64,000 nucleotides of DNA from Candidatus Protistibacter heckmannii (GCA_025050535.1 JALBVF010000002.1:272001-336000), one strand, 5' to 3'; shown: positions 52,732-63,479, numbered from the stretch's first letter. Program-made: numbers and translations. Notes: generated by a model from the letters alone, not told the origin.

Positions 52732-54357
52732 TTAGTGTCCTGAAATCGTCGCCACGACGGCGGCCGGATCCGCGGGCGCCGCATCCGAGCGCCATGCGAC
52801 GTGTCCGTCCGGACGCAGCAGCACGTATCTGCCCGCGTACAGCGCCCGCGCCTTGTCCGAATCGACCACGGCCTCCCGATACGGAATCGCCCTTGCCTTG
52901 GCCGCGTCGCACAGTTCGTCGAGCGCGCCGGCGCCGCCGAAGCGCAGCAGCGTGAAGCCGGTGTGCGGCGCCAGGTCCAGCGTGCTTTTCCCAGGCTCGA
53001 GCCAGACGTGCGGCCCCCGGGATCCGGGGCGCGCGGTCGGCGTGTAGAACTGCGGATGATCGATGGGCGGCGGCGTGCCGTCGGCGATGACGATGGGCGA
53101 GCTTTCGTAATAATAGCCGAGGTGCATGCCGCTCGCGGACCAGGTTTTCTTCTGGCCGTGCAGCTTCTGCCCGACTTCGGCGCGCAACGCCTCGCCTTTA
53201 TCGCCGGCCTGGTCGAGCTCGGGAGGCAGATGCATGAGCGCGGCGATCTTGTCGAAGTTGCTGGCCACCTCGACCGTGTTGCGCACACCCACGGGCCGGC
53301 GCTCGACCTCGTAGATGTTGAGCAGCGCCTCCCCGCCCCATCCCGCGAGCACTGAGGCCAGCTGCCAGCCGAGGTCAGCCGCGTCGGTGATGGCGGTGTT
53401 CATGCCGAAGCAGCCGGTCGGGTTGAAGAGGTGCGCGGCGTCTCCGCAGAGGAAGGCGCGGCCCGAGCGGTATTGGCTCGCCACGACCTGGAAGCCGGTC
53501 CAGGGCCGCACCGAGAGGATCTCCATCGGCGTTTCCCGGCCGATGGCCTGCCCGATCATGCGCTGCGGATCCTCGGCTTCCTCGTCGGAGCAGAAGTAGC
53601 GGTTATAGGTCCAGAGGTCCTTGCCGTCGATGGCGATGAACACGCCGTGCACATCGGGCGCGAGCGTCCAGAGCAGGGTGCCGGGGCCGGCCGGATGCAT
53701 GCCGAGGAAACCGGGGATGTGCGCATAGATGTCCCAGTTCTTCGACAGCGCGCCGGCCCTTCGAAGGCGATGCCCAGCGATTTCCTCACGAGGCTGCACC
53801 CGCCGTCGCAGCCGACGAGATAGGCGGAGCGCACGGTCTGCGTCTCGCCGGTCCCGGCGTGGACGATCTTAGAAGTCATGCCGTCCGCGTCCTTCTCGAA
53901 TTTCACCAGCTTCCATCCCTGCCGCACTTCGACGCCGGGGAAGGACGCGGCGAACCGGTGGGTCACCGGCTCGAGGCAGTTCTGCCCGATCTGGGTCTTG
54001 AAATAGGGCGACCATTCGACGTCGGGCAGTTCCGCGCGCAGGGTGTCGGACGGCTTCTGGAATTCCAGGATCGAGGACAGAGAGAAGCGGTTGAGCTCGT
54101 AGCCGTTGAGACGGGTCGTGAAGACGACGTTCACCAGATAGTCGCGCGGCAGGCTGGCGTCGAGGACTTGCTCCGCCAGGCCCCAGCGGCGGAACACTTC
54201 CATCGTGCGCTGGCCGGCCATGTTGGCGCGCGGATGGGGATTTCCCCCAGGATTCTGGTCGATCAGCAGGCAGGCCGCGCCGCCGAAGCCGAGTTCGGCG
54301 GCGAGCGTGGCCTCCGCGGGGCCGCCCCCCCGCAATGAGTACAGGCGTATCGATCAT
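52732..54357 (-). pseudogene. FAD-dependent aromatic-ring monooxygenase (PheA/TfdB/MhpA type)
   Basis: About 540 codons. FAD motif around GGGPAEATLAAELG, then NMAGQRTMEVFRRWGLAEQV, the second motif YLVGCDGGCSLVRKSLGI, the GD motif AFLCGDAAHLFNPTGCFGMN and a thioredoxin-like C-terminal domain (HTGFTLLRFGGAG). A one-base gain in a G7 run near 54328 shifts the frame right at the dinucleotide motif, and a second frameshift lies near 53757. An upstream in-frame ATG at 54372 is also possible. It would hydroxylate a phenolic substrate in an operon with a hydrolase, a VOC protein and a Bug receptor. Confidence 0.88.
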
Positions 54358-54364
54358 GATGGGA

Positions 54365-55289
54365 TCAGTCAACGGTCGCTCCGGAGAGTTGGACCAGTTG
54401 GCCCCACTTCACCGATTCGTGCTGCACGTAGCCGGTGAAGGCGGCGCTGCTCATGGTGGAGGGGCGCAGGCCCATGCCCACCAGACGCGCGTTGATGTTG
54501 GGGTCGTTCACCGCGGCGTTGACCGCCGGCGTGCCTGCCGGGACCACGATGCCGAACCAGGTGTCGGTGTCGAAGTTCTCGATCTGTAGGTCCGCCATGC
54601 TGGGCACGCCGGGCAGCGCCGCCGAGCGGTTCGGGTCGGCGACCACCAGGGCCTTCACCTCGCCAGTCTTGATGTGCGGCAGCGCGGTGCCCACGGTGGC
54701 GAACATCATCTGCACGTGCCCGCCGAAGAGTTCGGTCAGCTCGGGCGGATCGACCTTGTACGGCATGTGGCGGATGTCCACGCCCATGCGCCGCTTGAAC
54801 ATCTCGCCCGAGAGATGGCTGCTGTTGCCCGCGCCGGGCGAGGCGAAGTTCACTGCGCCGGGGTTGGCCTTCAGATAGGCGACGAATTCCTTGAGGTTGT
54901 TGGCAGGGATCGACTTGTTGATGATGAGCACGTTGGGAATCGTGCCGATCATCGCCACGGGTGGCAGGTCATTGCGCGCGTCGAAGTTCGGGTCCTTGTA
55001 GAGGAAGGGGCTGACGGCGAGGTTGGTCGTCGCGCCCAGGGCAATGGTGTAGCCGTCGGGCGGGGACTTCGCCGCCGCGCCGGTTGTCGACGACGACGGT
55101 CTGGCCGAAGGCCGTCTGCAGATGGCTGCCGATCGCGCGCGAGATCGTTTCGGAAATGCCGCCGGGCGGGAAGGGCACGATCCGCTTGATCGGCTTGGAT
55201 GGATAGTCCTGCTGGGCGAGCGCCGCGCTGGCGCAAAACTGGGCGGCGGCCACGGCGGCGAGCAGGCCGAATAAGGTGCGTCTCTTCAT
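54365..55289 (-). pseudogene. Bug/TctC-family periplasmic solute receptor, frameshifted
   Basis: Signal peptide MKRRTLFGLLAAVAAAQF with cleavage near ALAQQ, then KPIKRIVPFPPGG, LQTAFGQTVVVDN. The frame breaks near 55078 at GAAAKS-like sequence and continues as SPPDGYTIALGATTN, PNVLIINKSIPANNL, ANPGAVNFASPGAGNSSHLS and HMPYKVDPPELTELF. The C-terminal 197 codons are clean. Its stop lies next to the monooxygenase start, so it is part of the aromatic-degradation cluster and likely imported its substrate (inference). Confidence 0.87.
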
Positions 55290-55314
55290 TCTTGTCTCCT
55301 GTGCAGGTCTTTGT

Positions 55315-56458
55315 TCAGGCGGCGCGCGCCGAAGGCTCGGATTCAACCTTGGAGAGCCATCCGAGGATGGCGTCGGCCACATCCTCGATCAGCGCGGGCT
55401 GGTTCAGCAGGTAGTGGGTGCCGGGGCGGACGCGGTGGAAGGTCTCGCGCGCACCCATGGCCTGCGACCAGCGGCGGATTTTGGAGGGGAAGATCGACGC
55501 GCCCACCGTGTATTCCATGTGCAGCACGGGGACGGTCGTCTTCGCCAGATTGCTCGGGCCGTCGGCATGCGAGGCCAGCGACCATTGCGAAATCCAGCCG
55601 GTCAGCGAGGTGTAGCGGCAGAGGCTGTTCACGCCATAGTTGACCGAGCGCGGATTCTTGCCACCGCGGTTGCCGCCCGGCGCGCGGTCGTTCGCGTCGA
55701 GTGAGAGGTCCACGAAGCGCGGATCCGCATAGGTCCGGTACACGAGCATCGCCTCATCGTGGATCGGATCGGGCAGGCCGCGCAGATGCGCCAACCGCTG
55801 CCTGACCCAGGCGGTGATCCGTTCGCTGCGCTCCAGTTGCTTCTGGCGGATGAGGGCGACGAAGCTGGGGGTGAAGGGTTGATTGCGCGGATCGTAAATG
55901 TCCAGCGCGGGATCGTCTGAGAGGGGGGCGCACTCATCGGTCATCGACGCGTCGAGCCAATTGAGCATCAGATGAGAGCGGCCGGGATGGCCGGCGAGGA
56001 TGGTGATGCTATGCGCCGGCGTCAAACCCATCTCCGCGACGTTCACCGGATCGCCCGGGTGGGGGGGGGACGGTCGGATTCTCGGCCTGCGCCTGATAGA
56101 ACGACATCAGCGCCGCGCCGCCCGAGTTGCCGAGCAGCACCACGCGCTCGAAGCGCGAGAGCATGAATTTCACGCCCGCGCCCAGGTCCTGGATGACGCA
56201 CTCCATCAGCAGCACGGAGTCGTTGTTGACGTAGCGCGAATTCAGCGCGAGGCAGCCGATGCAGCGCCTGGCCAGGGGCTCGAGCAGGTAGTGGCCCATG
56301 AAGTTGGACGTCGGATGCATGATGATCGCGCCGACCTTGCCAGACCGGGGGCCGGACAGCGCGCCGTAGACGCGCGGCCGGTTGTTGAACAGGCCGGACT
56401 GGCTTTCGAGCGCGGCGCCGGCGGGTATGTCGAGCTCGACCAGCTCATGCGCCGTCAT
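55315..56458 (-). pseudogene. alpha/beta-hydrolase fold protein
   Basis: About 380 codons. GAIIMHPTSNFMGHYLLEPL, the nucleophile elbow VVLLGNSGGAALMSFYQAQA and the C-terminal histidine strand FHRVRPGTHYLLNQPALIED are seen. A run of nine G (56061-56069) in the middle is the site of the frameshift: the first part reads AENPTVPPP and the second GDPVNVAEMGLTPAHSITI. Possibly a ring-cleavage-product or ester hydrolase. The ATG overlaps the VOC stop (ATGA). Confidence 0.82.
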
Positions 56459-57033
56459 GGCCGGACCTTTTTCTGCTGCAGTTCGGCGATCTTTCGGGTG
56501 CGGGTGGCGAGTATCTCGCGCGCCACGGAATGCTTGCGCTGCATCTCTTCCATGCTCGCGGTCCGCTGTACCAGTTCCAGGCGGATGCCGTTCGGATCGA
56601 AGAAGTAGATCGAGTTGAACCACTTGTGATCGATTATGCCCAGCACGTCGACGCCGGCTTCCACCAGGCGGCGTTTTTAGACCTCCAGGTCTTCGTAGGA
56701 GGACACCTCCAGCGCGAGGTGGTTGACCCAGGAGGGCGTCTCCGGGTTCGTGGTGTAGCCCTTGTCGTCGAGCAGGTCGAAGAAGGCCAGATAAGAGCCG
56801 TCAGCCATCTCGAAAAAGATATGGAAGTAGGGATGCGTCTCGCCCGTGCTCGGCACCTTGTCATGCTGGACGGCGGCGGCCAGGGGCAGGCCGAGGAAGT
56901 CTTCGTAGAACTGCCGGGTTTCCTCGGCGTTCTTGCAGCGGTAGGCGAAGTGGTGCAGCCCGTGGACGGCGGGCAGGCCGGGTTCGCTCGGGGTCCCGAC
57001 CGGCCGGCGCAAGGGAATGGGCTTGGCTTGCAA
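56455..57033 (-). pseudogene. VOC-superfamily protein (glyoxalase/extradiol dioxygenase-like)
   Basis: About 190 codons. First beta-alpha-beta module VHGLHHFAYRCKNAEETRQF with metal-ligand histidine, HPYFHIFFEMADGSYLAFF, second module WVNHLALEVSSYEDLEV, and SIYFFDPNGIRLELVQ with the final glutamate. A TAA at 56677-56679 separates the last two blocks in an otherwise single frame. Start uncertain: a TTG at 57033 fits the family length, an ATG at 57117 gives a long unlikely leader. First gene of the aromatic cluster. Confidence 0.8.
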
Positions 57034-57189
57034 GGCATGCCTACTTTGCAAAAATAGAACGCTATTCTTTTTTTGCGGCGGGAGATCATTGCATTGGGCC
57101 TGCCGGAGCGTCAACAAAGACCCAGTGAAACGCAGTGATGTTCTATTTCTGCACGCCTTTTTTTCCCCCCGAAGGGGGCGGCAAGCCGC

Positions 57190-57860
57190 TCAAGCCTTCA
57201 GCGTATCAAGCACCGGCAGCAGCTCTACCGGATCCGGCCGATGCGTGTAATCGGGATTGATTTCGGCTTAAGCAATCACGCCGTCGCGGCCGATTACATA
57301 GCGCGCCGGCATCGGCAGAACCCACTCCGGGTTGTCGTTGACACGCGGCAGATCGTTGCCGAAGCCCCTGTAGACCTCGATCAGCTCTTCGCTGAGCGCG
57401 AACTTGATGCCGAAGGCGTCGGCGAGCTTGGCGCCGGCGTCGGTCATGATCGGGACGCTGAGCTTGTTGTCGCGCTGGGATTTGCAGCTGTTGTTCTGCG
57501 TTTGCGGTGAGATGACCGCCAAGCTTGCGCCGCGCGCGGCGATCTCGGGCAGCACGGCCTCGAGCGCCTGCAGTTCGAGATTGCAGTAAGGGCACCAGAC
57601 GCCGCGATAGAACGACACCACCAGCGGGCCGCGCGCGGGCGAGCAATTCACGCGAGCTGACCAGACAGCCGTCGCCGTCCGGCAGTTCAAATTCCGGCGC
57701 GCGGTAGCCGGCCTTGAGGGCGCGTTCGGCCTGGCCGGTGGTGATCAGTGCATCGGTGTTGTGCGCCATGATGGCGAGCTGCTCCGCGCTGGGTTTGATC
57801 GGGAAGCGTCCAGCTTCAAAGTCGGCCTTCAGGGCATCGAGATGGTTTTGCAGGGTCATG
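57190..57860 (-). pseudogene. peroxiredoxin-like (AhpC/TSA) protein
   Basis: Thioredoxin-fold peroxiredoxin of the AhpC/TSA type. Helical leader MTLQNHLDALKADFEAGRF, APEFELPDGDG, the active site VVSFYRGVWCPYCNLELQAL with a C-P-Y-C motif, and GRDGVIA followed by a TAA at 57268-57270, then AEINPDYTHRPDPVELLPV to the true end. A second lesion, a frameshift near 57655, lies just before the active site. Divergent from the LysR gene at 57963. Confidence 0.86.
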
Positions 57861-57945
57861 TTGTTTTCCAATGAGTGGTTGAAATGACGCAAGCGGGAAT
57901 TTGATTGATTTGAACGGTAAGCGGTAGATTGCTTGCAGGAACAAT

Positions 57946-57968
57946 ATTCATTTGAATTTCAAATGAAT
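57946..57968. promoter_or_regulatory. perfect 11-bp inverted repeat over the lysR start codon
   Basis: Arms ATTCATTTGAA and TTCAAATGAAT with one base between them, covering the ATG of the LysR gene and lying 86 bases from the divergent peroxiredoxin-like gene. An operator for autoregulation and control of the neighbour is the natural reading. Confidence 0.55.
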
Positions 57969-58856
57969 GACCGCCTGCAGGAATTGAGGGTGTTTTTCCG
58001 GGCTGCCGAGAGCGGCAGCTTCTCGCGGGCGGCCGCGGAGTTGAGGCTGACCCAGCCGTCGGTGTCGCGCATCGTCTCTGAGCTGGAGACGCGGCTGGAG
58101 GTGAAGCTGCTCTTGCGCACTACACGGCAGATCACGCTGACCGATTCCGGCGGCATCTTTCTCGAGCGCGCCCGCCAGATCCTGGCCGATCTCGGAGAGG
58201 CCGAGCATGCCGCGCGCGGCGTCGATTCACTGCAGGGCATGGTCAGGCTCGCTATGCCGATGCTCTACGGTGCGGCGCGCATCATTCCGTTTTTACCAGC
58301 GCTGCTGGAGCTGCACACCGACCTGCGCATGCACCTCACCATCGACGACAGCTGTCAAGATTTGATCGCCGACGGCGTGGACATCGCCATCCGCGCCGGC
58401 AAGCTTGCCGACTCCGGCATGGGCGCGCACCGGATCGACACGCTGCACCGGTATATCGTCGCCGCGCCGTCCTATCTGGCCAAGCGCGGCACGCCGAGCA
58501 CGCCAGCCGACCTGGCCGAGCACGACTGCATTTACGGCGCCGGCAGCCTCGTCCCCGAGAGCTGGATGTTCGCCAAAGACGCGACCATCATCTCCGTCAA
58601 CATCCAGGGCCGTGTGCAGACCTATTCAACGCCCGGCGCGCTGTCCCTGGCCATCCGCCGGGCTGGGCATTGCGGTGAGCAGCAATGTGGCCGCCAGCGA
58701 AGCGTTGAAGATTGGGTCGCTGGCGCGCCTGCTGCAAGACTACGAACCCACGCCCATCGAGGTGCTGCCGTCTTCCCCCAAGGGCCGCGGCCGCCCCCCA
58801 AGGTGCGGGCGGTGGTGGATTTCCTGGAGGACTGCCTTCGGGAGCACGCGCCCTGA
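57963..58856 (+). pseudogene. LysR-family regulator with two compensating frameshifts
   Basis: The winged helix is complete (VFFRAAESGSFSRAAAELRL, SVSRIVSELETRL, LLRTTRQITLTDSG) and the effector domain is normal up to YSTPGALSLAIRR. From about 58655 to 58797 the reading frame is shifted. The correct residues GIAVSSNVAASEALKIG and LARLLQDYEPTP lie in the next frame. A second slip in a C-run near 58797 restores the frame for VRAVVDFLEDCLREHAP. The ORF is therefore full length but about 47 residues of the effector domain are nonsense. Confidence 0.85.
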
Positions 58857-58881
58857 GGGCGTTCCCGATATCGCGGCGCAA

Positions 58882-58913
58882 TTGAAAAAGCCACCTTGCG
58901 GTGGCTTTTTCAA
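58882..58913. terminator. bidirectional rho-independent terminator
   Basis: Perfect 14-bp stem: TTGAAAAAGCCACC and GGTGGCTTTTTCAA with a 4-base loop. It gives a T-run on either strand and separates the convergent lysR and ahpF genes. Confidence 0.92.
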
Positions 58914-58932
58914 TGCATGGAGCGCGAAGCGG

Positions 58933-60522
58933 TCAGGCCGCGATCTTGCTCTCTGCGCTCTCCGCCACCGGCAGGCGTATCAGATAGTCGAAGGCCGACA
59001 GCGCCGCCTTCGAGCCTTCGCCCGCGGCGATCACGATCTGCTTGTACGGCACGGTCGTCACGTCGCCGGCGGCGAACACGCCTGGCACGTTCGTCTGGCA
59101 CTTCGCATCCACGACGATCTCGTCGAACTTGCTCAGCTCCACGGTGCCCTTGAGGAACTCCGTGTTGGGCACCTGCCCGATCTGCACGAACACACCTTCC
59201 AGCTTGACCAGATGCTCCTGGTTCGTCGCGCGGTCCTTGTAGCGCAGGCCGTTGACGCGGTTGCCGTCGCCGGTGATCTCCGTCGTCTGCGCGTTGGTGA
59301 TGACAGTGACGTTCGGCAGGCTGTTGAGCTTGCGCACCAGCACGGCGTCCGCCTTGAGCTGGTCGGCGAATTCGATCAGCGTCACGTGCGCCACGATGCC
59401 GGTCAGGTCGATCGCCGCTTCCACGCCGGAGTTGCCCCCGCCGATCACCGCTGTGCGCTTGCCCTTGAAAAACGGGCCGTCGCAGTGCGGGCAGTAGGCC
59501 ACGCCCTTGTTCTTGTATTCCTGCTCGCCGGGGACGTTCACGTTCCTCCAGCGCGCGCCGGTGGTGGTGATCACGCTGCGCGATTGCAGCACCGCGCCGT
59601 TCTCCAGCTCCACGCCGACCAGCCCGCCAACCTCGGTGGCCGGGATCACGCGGACCGCCTTCTGCATCGGCATCACGTCCACGTCGTAGGACTTCACATG
59701 CGCTTCCAGCGCCGCGGAGAACTTCGGGCCGTCGGTTTCCAGCACCGAGATGTAGTTCTCGATGGCCATCGAGTCGATGGTCTGGCCGCCCATGCGCTCG
59801 GCGACCACGCCCGTTCGGATGCCCTTGCGCGCCGCGTAGATCGCGGCAGCCGCGCCGGCGGGGCCGCCGCCGACCACCAGCACGTCGAAGGCTTCCTTGC
59901 CGCCGAGCTTGGCGGCGTCGCGCGCCGCCGCGCCGGTGTCGAGCTTGGCAACGATCTCTTCCACGCTCATGCGACCCGAGCCGAAGTTCTGGCCGTTCAG
60001 ATAGACCAGGGGCACGGCCATCACGTTGCGCTCCTCCACTTCCTTCTGGAAGAGGCCGCCGTCGATCACGACGGTGCGTACGCGCGGGTTGTAGATCGCC
60101 ATCAACGAAAGCGCCTGCACGACGTCCGGGCAGTTGTGGCAGGTCAGGGACATGTAAACCTCGAAGTTGAAATCGCCTTCGAGGGTTTGAATCTGTTCGA
60201 TCACGCCGGGTTCGACCTTGGGCGGATGGCCGCCGGCCCACAGTAAGGCCAGGACCAGCGAGGTGAACTCATGGCCCAGCGGAATCGCGGCGAAGCGCAG
60301 GTTCATCTCGGTGCCGGCGCGGCGCACGCTGAACAAAGGCTTGCGTGCGTCCTGGCCGTCAAAACTGACGGTGATCTTGTCAGAGAGCCCCCCGATCTGC
60401 TCGAGCAGGGCGCGCAGTTCCGTGGCGCTCGCGGAATCGTCGAGCGAGGCCTGCAGTTCAACCGGTAGCATTACACGCTGCAGATAGGCTTGCAACTGGG
60501 CTTTCAGGTTGTCGTCGAGCAT
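58933..60522 (-). CDS. ahpF: alkyl hydroperoxide reductase subunit F
   Basis: A 529-residue flavoprotein that reduces AhpC with NAD(P)H. The N-terminal double-thioredoxin domain carries C-H-N-C in [18 protein letters not shown]. The FAD-binding [22 protein letters not shown]-binding [16 protein letters not shown], disulfide [15 protein letters not shown] and the final [14 protein letters not shown] complete the thioredoxin-reductase-like part. Intact. Downstream of ahpC on the same strand with a 108-base gap. Confidence 0.95.
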   Translation of the reverse strand: MLDDNLKAQLQAYLQRVMLPVELQASLDDSASATELRALLEQIGGLSDKITVSFDGQDARKPLFSVRRAGTEMNLRFAAIPLGHEFTSLVLALLWAGGHPPKVEPGVIEQIQTLEGDFNFEVYMSLTCHNCPDVVQALSLMAIYNPRVRTVVIDGGLFQKEVEERNVMAVPLVYLNGQNFGSGRMSVEEIVAKLDTGAAARDAAKLGGKEAFDVLVVGGGPAGAAAAIYAARKGIRTGVVAERMGGQTIDSMAIENYISVLETDGPKFSAALEAHVKSYDVDVMPMQKAVRVIPATEVGGLVGVELENGAVLQSRSVITTTGARWRNVNVPGEQEYKNKGVAYCPHCDGPFFKGKRTAVIGGGNSGVEAAIDLTGIVAHVTLIEFADQLKADAVLVRKLNSLPNVTVITNAQTTEITGDGNRVNGLRYKDRATNQEHLVKLEGVFVQIGQVPNTEFLKGTVELSKFDEIVVDAKCQTNVPGVFAAGDVTTVPYKQIVIAAGEGSKAALSAFDYLIRLPVAESAESKIAA

Positions 60523-60630
60523 GATGGATCTCTCTTTATGTTCTTGACTGCGTTTGGTGACAGCGTTCGTTTCGGCTCGCCGGCCGGCCCTGTGAGGCCA
60601 GGCCGGCGGCCTTGGGTGCGGCGGATCTGT

Positions 60631-61194
60631 TTAGATCTTGCCGACCAGTTCCAGCGACGGGGTCAGCGTCTTGGCGCCTTCCTGCCACTTGGCCGGGCAG
60701 ACTTGGCCGGGGTTGGCGGCCACGTACTGGGCAGCCTTGAGCTTGCGCACGGTTTCCTTCACGTCGCGGGCGATCGCGTTGTCGTGCACTTCCAGGGTCT
60801 TGATCACACCGTCCGGGTTGATGATGAAGGTGCCGCGCAGCGCCAGGCCTTCTTCGGGGATATGCACGCCGAAGGCATTGGTCAGCTGGTGGGTCGGGTC
60901 GCCGACGAGCGGGAACTTGGCCTTGCCCACGGCGGGCGAGGTTTCGTGCCAGACCTTGTGCGAGAAGTGCGTGTCGGTCGTGACGATGTAGACCTCGGCG
61001 CCGGCCTTCTGGAATTCGGCGTAGTTGTCGGCCGCGTCCTCGATTTCGGTCGGGCAGTTGAAGGTGAAAGCGGCCGGCATGAAGATCAGCACGGACCACT
61101 TGCCCTTGAGGCTCTGCTCGGTCACTTCGATGAACTTGCCGTTGTGGAAGGCTTGGGTCTTGAACGGCTGGACCTGGGTATTGATCAGAGACAT
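60631..61194 (-). CDS. ahpC: alkyl hydroperoxide reductase subunit C (2-Cys peroxiredoxin)
   Basis: A 187-residue typical 2-Cys peroxiredoxin. Peroxidatic cysteine in FTFNCPTEIEDAADNYAEF, resolving cysteine in NPGQVCPAKWQEG, and GTFIINPDGVIKTLEV. Intact and paired with ahpF, so the main peroxide defence remains while the accessory peroxiredoxin and OsmC-type genes decay. The AT-rich 70 bases before the ATG contain CTAT/ATAG motifs that could be an OxyR site, but I cannot fit the full consensus. Confidence 0.95.
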   Translation of the reverse strand: MSLINTQVQPFKTQAFHNGKFIEVTEQSLKGKWSVLIFMPAAFTFNCPTEIEDAADNYAEFQKAGAEVYIVTTDTHFSHKVWHETSPAVGKAKFPLVGDPTHQLTNAFGVHIPEEGLALRGTFIINPDGVIKTLEVHDNAIARDVKETVRKLKAAQYVAANPGQVCPAKWQEGAKTLTPSLELVGKI

Positions 61195-61482
61195 CGTTTC
61201 CCTTTCGTTTAAAAGACTGTCGCTTGCGCGATGTTGAAAAAAACTATCGATTTTTAAAGATCATTGATGAAATAGTAAATCGGGCAGTGCGCCGCGTCAA
61301 TTGGATATTTCAATCGGGGCGATAGGTTTGCCGTTTATATGCATTCCAACCCAGCCAGATGGTAGAGTTGCATGCGGCCATGGCGGCCTGTCCGCCGAGA
61401 GGGCGGCTTTTTGGGATGATGCACCGCCGGAAGGCGGGGTTCCGGGCGCTGCGTCTCACTGAGACGCAGCCGGGGAGGTGGC
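61195..61482. other. non-coding gap with hairpins
   Basis: No coding frame is supported. After the AT-rich ahpC promoter region, there are repeated stem-loops: CCGCC/GGCGG followed by CTTTTTGG near 61395-61415, and a perfect 9-bp hairpin CTGCGTCTC/GAGACGCAG at 61449-61469. The first resembles a terminator read on the plus strand; the second lies 14 bases after the TctC-remnant stop. Confidence 0.5.
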
Positions 61483-62208
61483 TTACTCCACCGAGATGTC
61501 CTTGGCCTTCACCAGCTTGGCCCATTGGGCCATCTGCGCCTGGATGAAGTCCTGCGCGGCCTTCGGGCCGCCCCTCTGGATTTCGCCGCCGAGCTTGGCG
61601 ATGCGCGCCTTGACCTCGGGCGAGTCCATCGCCTTCTGCATCGCGGCGGCGGCCTTCTCGACGATGGCGTCGGGCGTGCCGGCCGGCGCGAAGACCGCAT
61701 TCCATTCATAGACCTCGGCGCCGGGAACGCCGGCCTCGGCCAGGGTCGGCACATCGGGCAGGATCGGGCTGCGCCGGGCGGCGGTCACCGCCAGCGCGCG
61801 CAGCTTGCCGGACTGGATATGGCCAAGCGTCGAGACATGTTTCAGGTCGGCGTTGAGTCGCTCATCCAGATTGAGCTCCGGGCTGTAGCTTGGCAGGTAA
61901 AAGACTTCGATGTCGGCTTGGTGCTCGGCAAGCCATGCCTTGACCGGCTTGCAGTGATGCACGCCGAGGTTGCCGAGGATCAGGAACACTTTCTTGCCCG
62001 CGCGCTTGCCATCGGCCACCAGCGCCTCGAAGAACTCAATGAGCTTCTCGTGGTTAAAGGTACCATCGATGATCATCCAGCTTGCCTTGCCCTGATTGGT
62101 CACTGTGGAAATCATCGACAGCTTCTGTCGCGTACCTCTAACCGCCATCGTGACCGGGGTTTTCCCTTTGGGAGCATAACTGCGGCCCCGAACATCCGTA
62201 TTCACCAA
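61483..62208 (-). pseudogene. chimeric ORF: IS630 DDE transposase fused in frame to the C-terminal half of a Bug/TctC receptor
   Basis: The first 120 residues are IS630 nuclease (TDVRGRSYAPKGKTPVTM, VFLILGNLGVHHCKPVKAWL, SPELNLDERLNADLKH). After about 61840 the frame continues without a break as the receptor C-terminus (TLGHIQSGKLRALAVTAARR, SPILPDVPTLAEAGVPG, IVEKAAAAMQKAMDS). The receptor's signal peptide and ligand loop are absent, and the transposase lacks its last 20 or so residues. The second catalytic motif reads LGN where the active element has LDN. A deletion joining an IS to a tctC gene explains it. Neither function should survive. Confidence 0.88.
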
Positions 62209-62506
62209 CGCGGTTTCGTCACCCCAGTGAATCTCGCCACCTTTGGCCTTGGCACGCTTCTCGATGGCCGGATACTCCTGATCGATCCACTGCTTGACAG
62301 ACTCCGGTCGCTGTTCGTAAGCGCGCTTGATCGGCTTTTTCGGCGTGAAACCCCATGACTCCGTATCCCTTCCGATGCAACCTCACGACCTGCTTTCGCC
62401 TCTCGTGCAGCTGCTCCAGTTTCTGGTATTGAGCGTCTTCTTTTTCCATGCCAATTCGCATGCCAGAAATGATAATAAGTTCAATCTTTATATTGCCGTG
62501 TCAATA
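61840..62506 (-). mobile_element. remnant of a second IS630-family element (copy F)
   Basis: Distinct from copies A-E but related. Its outer end reads TATTGACACGGCAATATAAA (complement) with TA at 62505-62506. The transposase N-terminus is at 62400-62461 (QLHERRKQVVRLHRKGYG). About 60-70 residues are then deleted with a frameshift, rejoining at WGFTPKKPIKRAYEQRPESV. The inner end is lost in the fusion with tctC. It does not show the TAA of the other family because that region is deleted. Confidence 0.82.
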
Positions 62507-62510
62507 GCGC

Positions 62511-63320
62511 ATGAATGCACCGCAGTCAAAATTTTTCGTCGACAGCCACTTCCACGTCTTCGACGCCGGCGTCGTCATGCCCGGCGCCCGCTATGTGCCG
62601 CGCTATGACGCTCCCCTGAGCCGCTGGCAGGCCGCCGCGCAGGGAGCGGGCGTCACGCGCGGCGTGCTCGTGCAGACCAGCTTCCTTGGCGTCGACAACA
62701 GCCGCATGCTCGAAGACCTACGCCAGCATCTGGCGCTTCTGCGCTGCGTGGCCGTGGTGGATCCGGACTGTGACCGCGCCTCGCTGCTGCGGTTGCACGA
62801 CGACGGCGTGCGTGGAATCCGCCTCAACCTCGCGGGCGTCCCGCATGCAATCGGCGGTTGGGCGCGGGCCGGCGTCATCTGGGACGCCATCGTGGAACTG
62901 GGTTGGCACGTGGAGCTGCACACCGACATCGGCGGCCTGCTGGAGACGCTCGCGCAATTGCCCGCCACGCTGCCGGTCGTCGTCGACCACATAGGCAAGC
63001 CGGACGCCGTCTCCGCCGCCGACCCGACCGTGCCCGGCCTCGTCGCGCGCGAATCCTAAGTGCACGTCAAGCTCAGCGGCGCCTATCGTCTCGGCGGCAG
63101 GGACGCCAATGCGCTGGCGCGCCTGTGGCTTGGCGAGCTGGGCGCAGGCTGTCTGCTCTGGGGCAGCGACTGGCCTTGCACCAACCATGAAGACCAGGCC
63201 GACTATCCGGCCCTGGTGCGCACGCTGCACGAATGGTTGGAGCCAGCCGCCGCGCAGGCGGCTCTGTGCGTCAATCCCGCGCGGTTGTACTGGGGCGAGG
63301 AAGCGGCCGGGGCGCGGTGA
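62511..63320 (+). pseudogene. amidohydrolase family 2 (2-pyrone-4,6-dicarboxylate lactonase-like)
   Basis: About 270 codons. The metal motif VDSHFHVFDAGV opens the barrel, then GVTRGVLVQTSFLGVDN, LHDDGVRGIRLNLAG, PVVVDHIGKPDA, HVKLSGAYRL and the end motif LLWGSDWPCTNHE. A TAA at 63057-63059 after VARES interrupts one frame. The ATG lies only 4 bases after the end of IS copy F, so its promoter region is gone. It resembles lactonases acting on aromatic breakdown products. Confidence 0.87.
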
Positions 63321-63479
63321 TCCCGCGCCGGAATGAATACAGCCTGAAAACTCATTACTTCCCTGTCCGAGCTGCTGGCTAGAATCCCGCGGATCGGCGT
63401 AAACGTCGAACGCGCGGGTGGCGGCGCGCCGCACATCCGCATCGAAGAGGATGAACATGAAGAAGTGGGAGGTCTGGGC

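Noticed and set aside
61200-61262. OxyR binding site upstream of ahpC
   Set aside because: ATAG/CTAT pieces are present but I could not fit the four-part consensus spacing; not listed as a feature.
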